Source: Allacma fusca
Taxonomy: Eukaryota; Arthropoda; Collembola; Symphypleona; Sminthuridae
NCBI GenBank assembly: GCA_947179485.1
Contig: OX359245.1
Span: forward strand, 74,077,067-74,141,066
Reading direction: 5' to 3'
DNA: 64,000 nt
The translations under genes were made by a program, and so were the position numbers. Below, one piece after another: positions 55,756 to 64,000 of this stretch. Within the stretch, counting starts at the first letter, position 1, and the number at the start of each line of letters is the position of its first letter. The notes below the pieces were generated by a model. It worked only from the letters and a program-made list of their open reading frames with translations. It did not search any database and was not told the origin of the DNA.

Positions 55756-56415
55756 TTAGATAATTGGGACATTCACGTAAGTGCGCAATCCGTAGTGGAC
55801 AATGGGACAGATGGGTCGAGAAGGATCCATTGGAGGCTCCTCGTATGTAGCTTCAGCGAAGCTATTGGAGTCAACACTCTCCCGCGTATACGAAACAAGA
55901 GGAATGTCCTCAAGTCCTCCACGGACATTAATTGCCCTCTCCCGCTTTTGTGTGCACATCCAAATAACCGTCCCAATTGTTAGGGCAAGCACAGTCAGCA
56001 CGACAAGTGTTACTGAAATTAATATAAACAGTATACCTTTAAGAGCTTAAATCCGACCATATTCATTTCCCTCATCCCATTTCAAAAGAACGAAGTTGTT
56101 CAAAGATGTCAAAATATTGGCTTATACCCCAAAAGATGGATGCTGCAGACATGGGTTGACTGGGACAGTCCGAGAGACTCTTTGCCACCGAAATGACCGC
56201 ATCATCCAATGTGCCAAGATTTGCCACGCAGCAAATAATATGATGCACTGTTTCCACAAAATAGTTTTCCCCCTGCACGCATTCGAGGCAGCTGCCAGTA
56301 TACCCGCAAACTACCATCAATTACCAATGGTCAACAAACATGTTCAAATATGTATATGTATCAATGCGACAACTCAACTTGAAATAAATTCCTCCTTACC
56401 ATCCTGAGGATTCAT
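55756..56415 (-). CDS. Spliced Polinton cargo gene: small single-pass membrane protein
   Basis: Exons 56,415-56,400, 56,310-56,128 and 56,012-55,756 join in phase 1 (donors GTAAGG and GTATAAG; acceptors GGTAG and TTTCAG), giving about 151 residues. The short N-terminus has no signal peptide. A Cys-rich ectodomain of about 60 residues has six cysteines (CGYTGSCLEC, a CC pair, one more). A hydrophobic helix (LVVLTVLALTIGTVIW) starts exon 3, followed by a basic stop-transfer (QKRER) and a cytoplasmic tail of about 60 residues with several Tyr and Pro-Pro. The topology suggests a type III receptor-like or viroporin-like membrane protein. The small Cys-rich ectodomain recalls short TNF-receptor-type modules, but the resemblance is only architectural. 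Role unknown: host-cell modulation or membrane interaction are guesses. Confidence 0.55.
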
Positions 56416-57045
56416 TGTGTCCCCTTGAATCTCTTACTCCGAACAAATTGGGTTCACTAAATATAATAAAACTTTCCTGAATTTTTAAGACAGTTGTTCA
56501 CTCAAACATTACAGACAGACTGAGTATTATCCCTTCTAACCATCCGTGGAAAACAATAATGTATTATTTTTATTTTCCATCTTGCTTACTCATCAAAGTT
56601 TACTTTATCAGTGTTCGTGCTGTTCTCGAACTTATGAGCTTGTAAACATAGCACTAATATTGTTATTATTTTCTTGAAGCTTTTTACTTTGCTACAGTAC
56701 AAACGTTTCCAATTCGTTTGCATTTACACTACTATTGATCCCCTTCAAAGTAACGTTATCGTGAGAAGTTGGTTCAATATGAGAATCATTATGTAAATTT
56801 ATTGCTAAAATGACCATAAACAATCTTCGAAATAAGAGATGATCTTAAAAATAATACTGTCATTCAATCAGAGCATTTACAAAATTTACATTAAAAATGT
56901 TTTATTCGGTTAAATGTATTAGAGTATAAGCTGAAAATTATTTATGGTAAATATAGTGCAAGTTTATAATTAGTTTCATCAGTAGCAATTACAATGTTAA
57001 AATATACATATTTGCACGGGTTGGATAGATAGGTGTGGGGGAACT
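56416..57045. other. Intergenic region containing the right arm of the inverted repeat
   Basis: Non-coding. It contains the IR arm at 56,791-56,867 and, on the minus strand, AATAAAAC (about 56,900-56,907) suited as poly(A) signal for the protease end of the structural cluster. Confidence 0.5.
56791..56867 (-). repeat. Right arm of 80-bp inverted repeat (partner 50,199-50,276)
   Basis: Reverse complement of the segment near the left edge. It lacks the ACCACTAG word that borders the left arm. Confidence 0.9.
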
Positions 57046-57585
57046 TTACTGTTTTTTACACCTTAAATCGTACACAAGCGAAACGCAAGTTTGAATTTTG
57101 CGATCAATGTTATAAATTCCCCGTTCCTGCAAGTTGGGAATGTTGCGAACAAACTTTTCCACAAAATGCTCATTGCCCGTCAGATTCGAATTGAACAGTC
57201 TAAGAATTTTTTCGTAGGGCACACCCAAAGAACGCAGGTAGGAAAAGTATAGGCAAAAGTGGCCACATGTATCCGAAAACTGGCTTTGTATAGGCAAACA
57301 GTTTTCCTTAATGAGCTTCCCTCGAGGACGCTGCACATTCCGATAATAAGATCTGGGTTTGCCAAACGAATCAAAGTATTCGTACGCACTTGGCGACAAT
57401 AGAAAATATGCAATCCAGTGTTTGCCGCTGTCGGGAGCTAGGTCTGTGTTTACTATAAATATACACGGATAGGTATTAATTTCCTGCTCAAGCACACGGT
57501 CGGCGGACACAACAAAATATTGAGTCTCACACTTCCGCGTGCTCAGAAGTAGACGTAGACCCTCGAGCAAGGAATGAGTATTCAT
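57046..57585 (-). CDS. Polinton cysteine protease (adenain/Ulp1-like)
   Basis: About 179 residues from ATG 57,585. Catalytic signature: GKHWIAYF (His about 56), YEYFDSFG (Asp about 72), Gln about 102 and SDTCGHFCLY (Cys about 107), in the adenovirus-protease order His-Asp/Glu-Gln-Cys and at family length (about 200). It matures capsid proteins during assembly. The ATG is separated from the major-capsid stop TAG by a single base, so it is probably translated by reinitiation on a shared mRNA. An upstream in-frame TTG extension overlaps the capsid reading frame and is not needed. All catalytic residues are present. Confidence 0.9.
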   Translation of the reverse strand: MNTHSLLEGLRLLLSTRKCETQYFVVSADRVLEQEINTYPCIFIVNTDLAPDSGKHWIAYFLLSPSAYEYFDSFGKPRSYYRNVQRPRGKLIKENCLPIQSQFSDTCGHFCLYFSYLRSLGVPYEKILRLFNSNLTGNEHFVEKFVRNIPNLQERGIYNIDRKIQTCVSLVYDLRCKKQ

Positions 57586-57586
57586 C

Positions 57587-59070
57587 CTAGTGATCGAATA
57601 TGACTTGCTTGTTGCCGTCAATTTCTACAATTGACTGGTACTGCGTGTAGATAACGACGTTCACCGGCTCGTCCAAAGGTTCCCGGAACTTCAGCTGCAC
57701 CTTGACCTGTCCACGTCTGTTTACACTGAGGGCGTTTCCACTGTTAGGCAGCAGCTCAACAGCAGTCAGTACGTTACCTGTAAATGTAACGTAAATTATA
57801 TGTCAAGTAGTCTGTTCCGCACTTTAGTCCGAGTTAAAAGTAAATAGTATATATAATTTAATTTACACTTACCAGCAGTAAACGTGTCCCGATTTATGCC
57901 GTTGCCCAACGCAGCGTTCCCGGCTGTCTTTTCTAATGACCGCACAGCGAGTAGGAAGTCGTCAACGCCAGAGTAGACTGTTACTTGCTTGCCATCGACG
58001 GTTGCAGTGCGCGCCTTCCTAAAGTTGAAGGGGAATGTGCGATGCTCAACGGTCTCGCCATTCCACGTAAACCCTAGCTCGGACAAGTTCTTGTCCACAT
58101 AATTAAAGGGGGACTTGCTAAGCTTGCCTAGGAATGCAATGCTTGGCACTATTCCCAGGACAAGTACACGAGGAATTTTTCCAAATACTACGGAATCCGT
58201 AGTTACGCTGGTCAGTCCCTGAGCTATTGTAAAGGTTTTCAGTTCTACCTCTGTTGTGGGATACTTGAATGTATGCCCTAAGCTCAGCTGGTGACGATGT
58301 GCATCTATAATGGGTTTGGATATAACCCTCTTTGATGCATAGTAGACCGCGTTGGTGATTTGATAGTTGTAGGGGCAGCCATTGAATCCTGCTTTGGTGT
58401 CATAAGCAGCCGTCAAGCATAGCTCGGGAAGGTTCCTCCGGAGAACTATGCGAATTTCCGAATTACTTGGGAGGTAGCGATTTTGGTTGAAAATGTTCGC
58501 AACCAAGCTGCCAAGTAATGTGAAGGGTTGCGAACTTTTAGTCTTGTTAAAGCGTAATGCAAAACCGGCATCTGCCGTAGTATAAGCTTCCGGTTTGCTA
58601 TTGGGATAATAAAACTCATTTAGCAACCTCCCCTTCTTCTCCGCGGGGCTTGAGGCAAGTAACCTTTGGAGGTAGGCTACTTGTGCATAGTGGTTTCCAG
58701 AGTCCGAGACCAGCTGTCCATTCAGGTAGATTTCCAAATTGGAAAACATTGTTTGAAAAAAGAGGTTTGAGGGGGCAACAACGTCATTGTCATCACAAAG
58801 TGTTCCATCTTGCTTAACTATTCTACAGGTCAATGACAGGAATGAGTCTGCAGGGTCAAAATATCCTGACGAGTCCAGCTGGATGAGAAACTCCAGAGGA
58901 TTGTACGACTCCTTAATGCTTACAAGAGGAAAAGCTTGTATGTAGTCACTGCTAAGTTGAGTCGTAAGATCCGTAGGTGGAAGCTCAAATAGTTGCACCT
59001 CTGAGCGTGCACTTTGTTGCGACCCCTCGTAAACTGTTGGCTTCTCCTGAAACACGGCGTTAAGGTCCAT
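57587..59070 (-). CDS. Polinton major capsid protein (double jelly roll), one intron
   Basis: Exon 1 is 59,070-57,873 and exon 2 is 57,777-57,587. The 95-bp intron has donor GTAAGTG and acceptor TTTACAG and splits a Gly codon. The protein has about 462 residues. Features typical of the Polinton/adintovirus hexon-like capsid protein: N-terminal MDLNAVFQEKP, YNPLEFLIQLDSSGYFDPADSFLSL, SNLEIYLNGQLV, PFNFRKARTA near the end, and the C-terminal VNVVIYTQYQSIVEIDGNKQV encoded by exon 2. It forms the capsomers. It starts 2 bp after the stop of the Arg-rich ORF (TAATAATG) and is followed after 1 bp by the protease. Without splicing the protein would lose its last strand. Confidence 0.9.
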
Positions 59071-59072
59071 TA

Positions 59073-59339
59073 TTAACCGGATTTTCGCCGTACACACCGT
59101 CTCTTTCCCGTCCTTCGTCCAAAGCCAATTTGCACCCTTCGCCTACCCACTCTCTTTGTACGTCTTCGCCCGCGTCTCCGTCCTGCACCGACTTGATTGA
59201 CGACCGTCTGCCGCCTTCTTCTGCTTCCGCCTCCTCCGGTCTGAGATTTTCGAACTCTACGGGACTTGGTGGCACTACCTGCACTTCTTAGTGGGATTAG
59301 GTATGAAGATGCTTCTGGGTTAAGTCCTCCGCTAGCCAT
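59073..59339 (-). CDS. Small Arg/Gly-rich protein (core/pX-like)
   Basis: 88 residues from ATG 59,339. The first 25 residues are neutral; the rest is dominated by Arg/Gly (SRRRRQ, GRRRGRRRTKRVGRRR). The composition and place immediately ahead of the major capsid gene resemble the small basic DNA-condensing core proteins of adenoviruses and Polinton relatives. The stop TAA is 2 bp from the capsid ATG. The role, packaging DNA in the capsid, is inferred. Confidence 0.7.
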   Translation of the reverse strand: MASGGLNPEASSYLIPLRSAGSATKSRRVRKSQTGGGGSRRRRQTVVNQVGAGRRRGRRRTKRVGRRRVQIGFGRRTGKRRCVRRKSG

Positions 59340-59421
59340 GTAGGAAATTGTGTTGTCTGCTCCACCGCCTTTCTGCGTCTGTGAGCCCCGCCCTTTTCAT
59401 CGCATAACACCTGCCGCATTA

Positions 59422-61098
59422 TTACAAATATTTAGGTTTAAAATGTAGCGTAACTGCCGTTTCGCCTCCTTTGCCAAAGTCTACGGGGTTTAATTTCTCA
59501 TCAACAAATGAAATGCGAATATCCGCAACCTCCTTTCCCTGTAAAGGTAGATATGTAACTGGGTAGAAGTTATACTCTTGTTCCTTATTATACTCCTCGC
59601 TTAGCTTGAGCTCTTTAAGAATGGGTGCTTTTACCCGTTCGTATGACTGATTCTCAATTAGGTTAGTAAGCACAAGCAAGCGTTTCTTAGAGCCCAGACT
59701 TGGAGGCTCACCTTCCTCCTCATGGTGCTCGATTTCCTCCTCCTGCTCCACTACTTCTTTCCTTACCGGATAACTGTTCTGCGATTTAAACACATTACCT
59801 AGGGGTAGTCCAAAATAATTTAGAACTGGACTGGGCAACGCAATTTCCATATCAGCGGGAATTTCATTAACAAGTAATTCTCCGTCTGAATACGAAAATT
59901 CTATTGGCACTTGCTTATAGAATTGTTCGGCGAATGTTCTATTAATTTCCGAAATTACGTCCGGAACACTCAGACTTTTGGGTTCCTTCATATTTATAAA
60001 CTGCGTATCAAAATAGCGAATAGTTATAAACAAATTTGCTTTCACCGGTATAGCTTCAAATTTTGATTTGTTGAACGCCGCGTTTGCTCTGTATTGCTTT
60101 GAGAACATAAATTTATCGTTCTCAAAGCCTAGACACTCGAGAAGCGCTGCGGGCAAAATCATGTAATCTCTTTCATTTGGGAGTGGAGCACCCATGGCTA
60201 TAGTGCATACCTCATCCTTGTCAAAGGAAAATGAGGTTCTGAAACCAGCTTCTTCCAAGAGGTTTATCAGGCGCGTAAAAAAGCTCTGGTAAACTTCCTT
60301 TTTGCGAGGCCTAATAACAAACAAAGAACTAAATTGCTGATTTATCATAATAATATTTGCCCTGTAGTTGTTAAAGTCGTAAACCTGTATAGAAAAGTCA
60401 CTGTGGATGTCATATTTGTCTAGCATAGACTGTTTAATGACCCATTGGGAATTGTGCATTCCCTCGTTGAAAACACGGCGGTTGAATCCCAATGCCGTGG
60501 CAAAAGTATTTGACAATATTAGCCAAGATCCTTGTTTTAGCTTACTTATGGCCAGACCCGGGATACAGTCTGAAAAACCGTCCCCAACATATGTTTGAGC
60601 AATCGTCATGTTTATGTCTTTACCAACGGTCCTATTAAAATTTAATGCAAAAACAGATATCTCTTGACCTTTTGGCTTAGTCACACTGTATACTTTTACT
60701 ATTGGTGGAACATAGTCTGGAAAGAGCGGACCTACGGGCACTGCTGACAAGTGTAGCATTGTGTACCGCTTCCTAGTTCGTCTAACCCTTTTCTCGCTAA
60801 GACGTTTCAATACATTCGTCCCCGTTGGTTTACTGCGTGTGAATCTTAAATCGGTTAGACCTACTTTGTAGTGACCTCTCGGAAATGACAGGTCGGCGGG
60901 AAATTGTTGTATAATATTGCTCTGATTTTTTAATTCGCCAAGATTAGCAGAATTTTTCAAGTACATGTAATGCTCCCTGTCCTCGAATGGGACGAACGCA
61001 TTATATTGGGAATGTATCATTGTGCACTCCTTGCCTTCACCTTCTACTGAACACGAATCAATGAGCAAAAATACCGTAATGATTTCGTATAAATACAT
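59422..61098 (-). CDS. Polinton minor capsid (penton-like) protein
   Basis: 558 residues if ATG 61,098 is used. That start adds a hydrophobic leader (MYLYEIITVFLLIDSC), odd for a capsid protein; a second in-frame ATG at 61,020 begins MIHSQYNAFVPF and is the more typical start. The body shows FPRGHYKVGLTDLRF early, two ALGF/CLGF-type repeats after basic-helix segments (SNTFATALGF, PAALLECLGF, SPVLNYFGLPLG), an acidic linker (about 470-490) and a C-terminal IRISFVDEKLNPVDFGKGGETAVTLHFKPK. These match minor capsid/penton homologues of invertebrate Polintons. A TATATA at 61,143-61,148 lies about 45 bp upstream of the first ATG. Confidence 0.8.
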   Translation of the reverse strand: MYLYEIITVFLLIDSCSVEGEGKECTMIHSQYNAFVPFEDREHYMYLKNSANLGELKNQSNIIQQFPADLSFPRGHYKVGLTDLRFTRSKPTGTNVLKRLSEKRVRRTRKRYTMLHLSAVPVGPLFPDYVPPIVKVYSVTKPKGQEISVFALNFNRTVGKDINMTIAQTYVGDGFSDCIPGLAISKLKQGSWLILSNTFATALGFNRRVFNEGMHNSQWVIKQSMLDKYDIHSDFSIQVYDFNNYRANIIMINQQFSSLFVIRPRKKEVYQSFFTRLINLLEEAGFRTSFSFDKDEVCTIAMGAPLPNERDYMILPAALLECLGFENDKFMFSKQYRANAAFNKSKFEAIPVKANLFITIRYFDTQFINMKEPKSLSVPDVISEINRTFAEQFYKQVPIEFSYSDGELLVNEIPADMEIALPSPVLNYFGLPLGNVFKSQNSYPVRKEVVEQEEEIEHHEEEGEPPSLGSKKRLLVLTNLIENQSYERVKAPILKELKLSEEYNKEQEYNFYPVTYLPLQGKEVADIRISFVDEKLNPVDFGKGGETAVTLHFKPKYL

Positions 61099-61509
61099 TA
61101 TGAAGAAGCCCGATCAGTATGACATCGCGTAGGTTATACTGATATATAGGACCTCTATAGGATATTTCATTTATTGATTTACGTAAAGTATCAGCTTTTG
61201 TTGGACTGCTGAAAAACAAACTTTATTTACATATACCCGTTTTCAACCTAGCTCCATTTTTGTCGTGAGTTTTTGGGGCACTTCCGTTAGATTTTAACGT
61301 TTGAGATTTTACCCTTAATGATCGTTTAGGATTTAATCTCTCGCAATAGCGAGAGTGCCTATGATCTCGTTGAGTAGTAGTGTTGAGTCACCTACAATTG
61401 TAACATCCGCAGTCATACCAAATTATTCTAACAGTCTGACTGAGGAAATAATCCCCCCGTCAATGCAACAATCTCTCTCACTCTCTCCCTCCTCCCGGGT
61501 TTCATTTCA
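61099..61509. promoter_or_regulatory. Divergent promoter region between minor capsid and helicase operon
   Basis: Minus-strand TATATA at 61,143-61,148 points to the minor capsid gene. Transcription to the right (61,510 onward) must also start here, but no clear box was seen. GATCTCGTTGAG-type words only; nothing else recognised. Confidence 0.5.
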
Positions 61510-61869
61510 ATGACAACCATGCACGACCAAGCCGTCACCCAAACTTGGTTTCGGGCAGCAAAGTGTACTATTCTGGAATACAATGACGACAATTGCTGGA
61601 CGTTAGTTGATCTTGAAATTCTCTCCAAATCCTGTCTGTGTCACAACAACTGCAACGAACTAGATCATATATTTGATCAAAGAGTCCCATCAGCTAAAGA
61701 AAGAGTTGCAATTTTTACTTTTAATCTATATCCTAACCACCGACTCTGCTCCGTTTGCTTCAGTTCAAGGAGAGGTGGGCGAATTAAAAAGTGTAATTGT
61801 TTGCTGATTGTGAGTGCAAGACCGTTGACTAGTTCATTTAAACGCAGTGTGTTACTGCGCCCCAACTGA
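61510..61869 (+). CDS. Hypothetical Cys-containing protein upstream of the helicase
   Basis: 119 residues, ATG 61,510, ending 3 bp before the helicase ATG. Several Cys occur in pairs (SCLCHNNC, LCSVC, KCNC), compatible with zinc binding. No family recognised. The tight spacing suggests co-expression with the helicase, perhaps as a replication accessory factor. Confidence 0.5.
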   Translation: MTTMHDQAVTQTWFRAAKCTILEYNDDNCWTLVDLEILSKSCLCHNNCNELDHIFDQRVPSAKERVAIFTFNLYPNHRLCSVCFSSRRGGRIKKCNCLLIVSARPLTSSFKRSVLLRPN

Positions 61870-61872
61870 GTT

Positions 61873-63414
61873 ATGACGGCACAGCCAAGTTTGAACAAAA
61901 ACATTTTTAATGTTTGGAAACTTGGGTGGATACCTACACTTGGAGAACCTCCTAAAATTCCATTTGAGGAACTGACCTTTCAGCAAAGACAAATTGTCTC
62001 TACAGTTGAAAGACACGTTAAGCAAAAAATTAGGCAACAGTTTAGTGACCCACTGCTGCTGCTTTGCTCGGGAATGGCCGGCAGTGGCAAAAGCCTAGTG
62101 TGCCAGCATCTCAAGTATATTCTTGAGAGGCAGTCAAAGAATAATCCGCAGTTCAGTTTTATACTCTGTGCATATACCGGAGTATCTGCATTCAATATCA
62201 GAGGCACAACTTTGCATTCAGCTCTGGGGCTCCCTATTCACTGCAGGGAAGAGGAGTTGGAAAATTTCATTCGGGATGTGAACATTGCTTCTCCTAGAGC
62301 TAAAGAACTAATGAAAATTAACTTTATTTTAATTGACGAATTTTCCTTTGTGGGCGCAAGATGTTTGTTCACAATTGACAAACTAATGCGAAAATACGAT
62401 GCTGGCAATAATGACAAGCCCTTTGCCGGGAGGAGTGTGTGCCTTATAGGGGACATATTCCAGATCGGTCCCATTGGCGACACTCAACTCTTCAATGCTA
62501 ATCCGGAAAGCAAATACTGCGTGCAAGGCCATCAGCTCTACACGCTGTTTACAAACGTGTTTGTGCTTAGAACCGTTTTTCGGCAACAAGGTGACAGTGA
62601 TTAGCAAGTGGAATTTAGAGCGTTTCTGGATCGTGTCAGACATAGGTCAACAACAGACGATGACATTGTGCTGTTGCGGAAACGCCTGAAGTGTAATTTA
62701 AGTCAGGCAGAGAGGGACTTGTTCGCACTATGTCCGCACGTATTTCCTCGCCAAGCTCAGGTCGACATGCATAATTATATGATGTTGAGTGGAATGTATC
62801 CCGAGGATAAAATTATAGCAATTCCAAATGGGTTTGAGGTTCTTAATTTAGCAATTGGATGTCCTGTAATGTTGTTAAAAAACATTATGACTCCGTGGGG
62901 TTTGTGCAACGGTAGTTGTGGAACCGTCACCGACATCATTTTCAACAAATACGAAGACAAGGATAGGCCTTTATGTATTCTAGTTAATTTCCCTCAATAC
63001 GAGGGAGTGCATCAATATGTAACTAGCAGAGGAACTCGGGGAATTCCTGTATTTAAATACAGCGAATACAGCCCATTTACAAGGGAGTGCTTTGATTATA
63101 AAGTCTACCCGCTTCGCCTGTGCTATGCTTTGACCATTCACAAGGTGATGGGACTGACAATGGACAAAATAGCCATACATCTTGGTTTCCAAGAAAATTC
63201 ATCTGGGATGGATTATGTGGCGTTGTCTCGGGTCCGTAAATTAGAGGACATTATGATTTTAGATCATGTTATTTCTCCCTATCGGTTTCGTCACGATAAA
63301 CATAAATCGTCCTTGCAAAGTTACGAAGAGAGACGACTTATTGCTTTGGAGAGCAAAAGCTCGAAAGGAAATGTCGCAACATACTGGGGAAATCGGGCTT
63401 TAGGATACTTGTAA
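61873..63414 (+). pseudogene. PIF1-type SF1 helicase interrupted by one in-frame TAG
   Basis: The first part (61,873-62,604) has Walker A GMAGSGKS (residues 67-74), YTGVSAFNIRGTTLHSALG, Walker B FILIDEFS (Asp155-Glu156) and GDIFQIGPIGD. A TAG at 62,602-62,604 then stops it. The same frame continues from CAAGTG to TAA 63,414 with the later motifs: LKNIMTPWGLCNG, CYALTIHKVMGLTMD (usual KSQG altered to KVMG) and YVALSRVRKLEDI. There is no frameshift. The break is a single codon in otherwise well-kept sequence, so either a young nonsense mutation or readthrough (TAG followed by CAA). Helicases of this class help replicate Polinton-like genomes alongside PolB. If dead, the element would depend on another helicase. 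Confidence 0.85.
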
Positions 63415-63698
63415 GAGAGAAGTGTAAATATATTGATACTTGGAACATTCTTGTAAAATAAAATGCATGTGTACATAACAAAATTGATGACTCACTTATT
63501 TTACATTAATTGCGTTCAATGCATATGTGTTAACACATATTATCTAACACTTACGGTGGCATACAAAAAGTGAACCATCTAGGCTAGCAGGTATGTATTT
63601 AAACGAGGCAATCCTTTAGAAATAAGGTGCACTGGGTTCATAAAATTAACTATTTGCACATTTTACATCGTATATTTTATTCCACTTTTAAATTGCAT
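63415..63698. terminator. Intergenic region between convergent helicase and polymerase genes
   Basis: AATAAAATGCATG at about 63,458 is a poly(A) signal for the helicase. On the minus strand AATAAAATA (about 63,674-63,682) serves the polymerase. Confidence 0.5.
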
Positions 63699-63998
63699 TC
63701 ATACATTTTTCAGCTTATAATGCCCCAAGGGCAAACTAAAGTTAATATCTGAAGGGTCTGGATAAATTCTATATACATCCAAGCTATGAAATCCAATTTT
63801 ATTAACACTAATAAAATACAGAGTATGCTTTACACTACGAATGTACTTCACATTCATCTTAACAATACTATTTTCTAAAACTACATCTTTATATTTCTGA
63901 TGAGAAAATAATTTTAAGGACGAGGAAGGAATCCCTTTGGCTTTCATTTCCTCGTCCTTGTTAGAATAAAGTATCGAGTACTGCTTGGACTTTAGCGT
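63699..63998 (-). CDS. Polinton DNA polymerase B, C-terminal end (partial)
   Basis: Open to the window edge; TGA at 63,701-63,699. The visible 99 residues read ...KSKQYSILYSNKDEEMKAKGIPSS, an insertion with scattered basic residues, and end SLPLGHYKLKNV. The pattern (LxxKxYxY....vKxKGi, then a run to a final GH(Y)) is the usual C-terminus of the protein-primed PolB of Polintons. The catalytic palm and exonuclease lie beyond 64,000. It confirms that the element continues to the right. Confidence 0.8.
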   Translation of the reverse strand, partial: TLKSKQYSILYSNKDEEMKAKGIPSSSLKLFSHQKYKDVVLENSIVKMNVKYIRSVKHTLYFISVNKIGFHSLDVYRIYPDPSDINFSLPLGHYKLKNV

Positions 63999-64000
63999 CA

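Larger units (their letters stand above)
50177..64000. mobile_element. Polinton/Maverick (adintovirus-like) element, right end outside the window
   Basis: The set of packaging ATPase, DDE integrase, adenain-type protease, double-jelly-roll-type major capsid, penton-like minor capsid and family-B DNA polymerase is diagnostic of Polintons. Additional genes are a PIF1 helicase, an Arg-rich small protein, two small ORFs after the ATPase and three lineage-specific ORFs, two of them spliced. The left limit near 50.18 kb is inferred from the absence of element genes further left and from repeats there. The polymerase gene runs off the right edge. Most genes are intact, which suggests a recent insertion. 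Confidence 0.9.

Noticed and set aside
55795-56407. Plus-strand ORFs opposite the membrane-protein gene
   Set aside because: They are antisense to exons with consensus splice sites and have no promoter or domain.
57586-57621. N-terminal extension of the protease
   Set aside because: It begins with TTG and lies within the spliced capsid exon in another frame; the ATG at 57,585 gives a family-length protein.

Overview
The window looks like a chromosomal segment of an arthropod, most likely a springtail (Collembola). The basis is AT-rich DNA, genes cut by short GT-AG introns, insect-type chemoreceptor-like seven-TM genes, and dense DNA-transposon debris. The species assignment is inference. No rRNA, tRNA or CRISPR array was seen.

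Left part (1-13.7 kb): the 3' end of a chemoreceptor-like gene, a long-TIR MITE, and a broken rhodopsin-type GPCR-like gene. A transposon follows, with a THAP-like ORF and a DDE transposase carrying a SWIM zinc finger. It lies between two 100-bp direct repeats that fold into the same branched hairpin, and further out between two inverted arrays of a 148-bp repeat. The flanks of this block recur at 42.2-44.2 kb without the block, so that locus resembles a partly empty site.

Middle (13.7-50 kb): a host region worked over by duplication. A secreted, modular gene family (signal-peptide exon, linker exon, short crystallin-like exon, long exon with a degenerate endonuclease-like end) has its best copy at 38.8-42.0 kb and relics at 13.8, 27.4, 29.1, 36.3 and 38.0 kb. 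The chemoreceptor gene has a pseudogene copy at 34.1-35.5 kb. A five-exon pogo/Tigger-type transposase (19.9-23.1 kb) carries two arrays of a 16-residue repeat. Two hAT elements keep 8-bp target duplications (25.28-26.13 and 33.02-33.50 kb). There are also a foldback element, several minisatellites and one small secreted-protein gene.

Right part (50.2-64 kb, running off the edge): a large Polinton/Maverick (adintovirus-like) element. On the plus strand lie the packaging ATPase, two small proteins, the DDE integrase and an unknown protein. On the minus strand lie a three-exon acidic protein, a three-exon single-pass membrane protein, the adenain-type protease, the major capsid protein with one intron, a small Arg-rich protein and a minor-capsid (penton-like) protein. 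A PIF1 helicase split by one TAG codon and the C-terminus of DNA polymerase B follow. Replication (polymerase, helicase), integration, packaging, maturation and capsid genes are all represented. Neighbouring ORFs are spaced by only a few bases, which suggests polycistronic, stop-start-coupled expression. The two spliced cargo genes and an 80-bp inverted repeat (50.2 and 56.8 kb) bracketing the integrase half are the most unusual parts.
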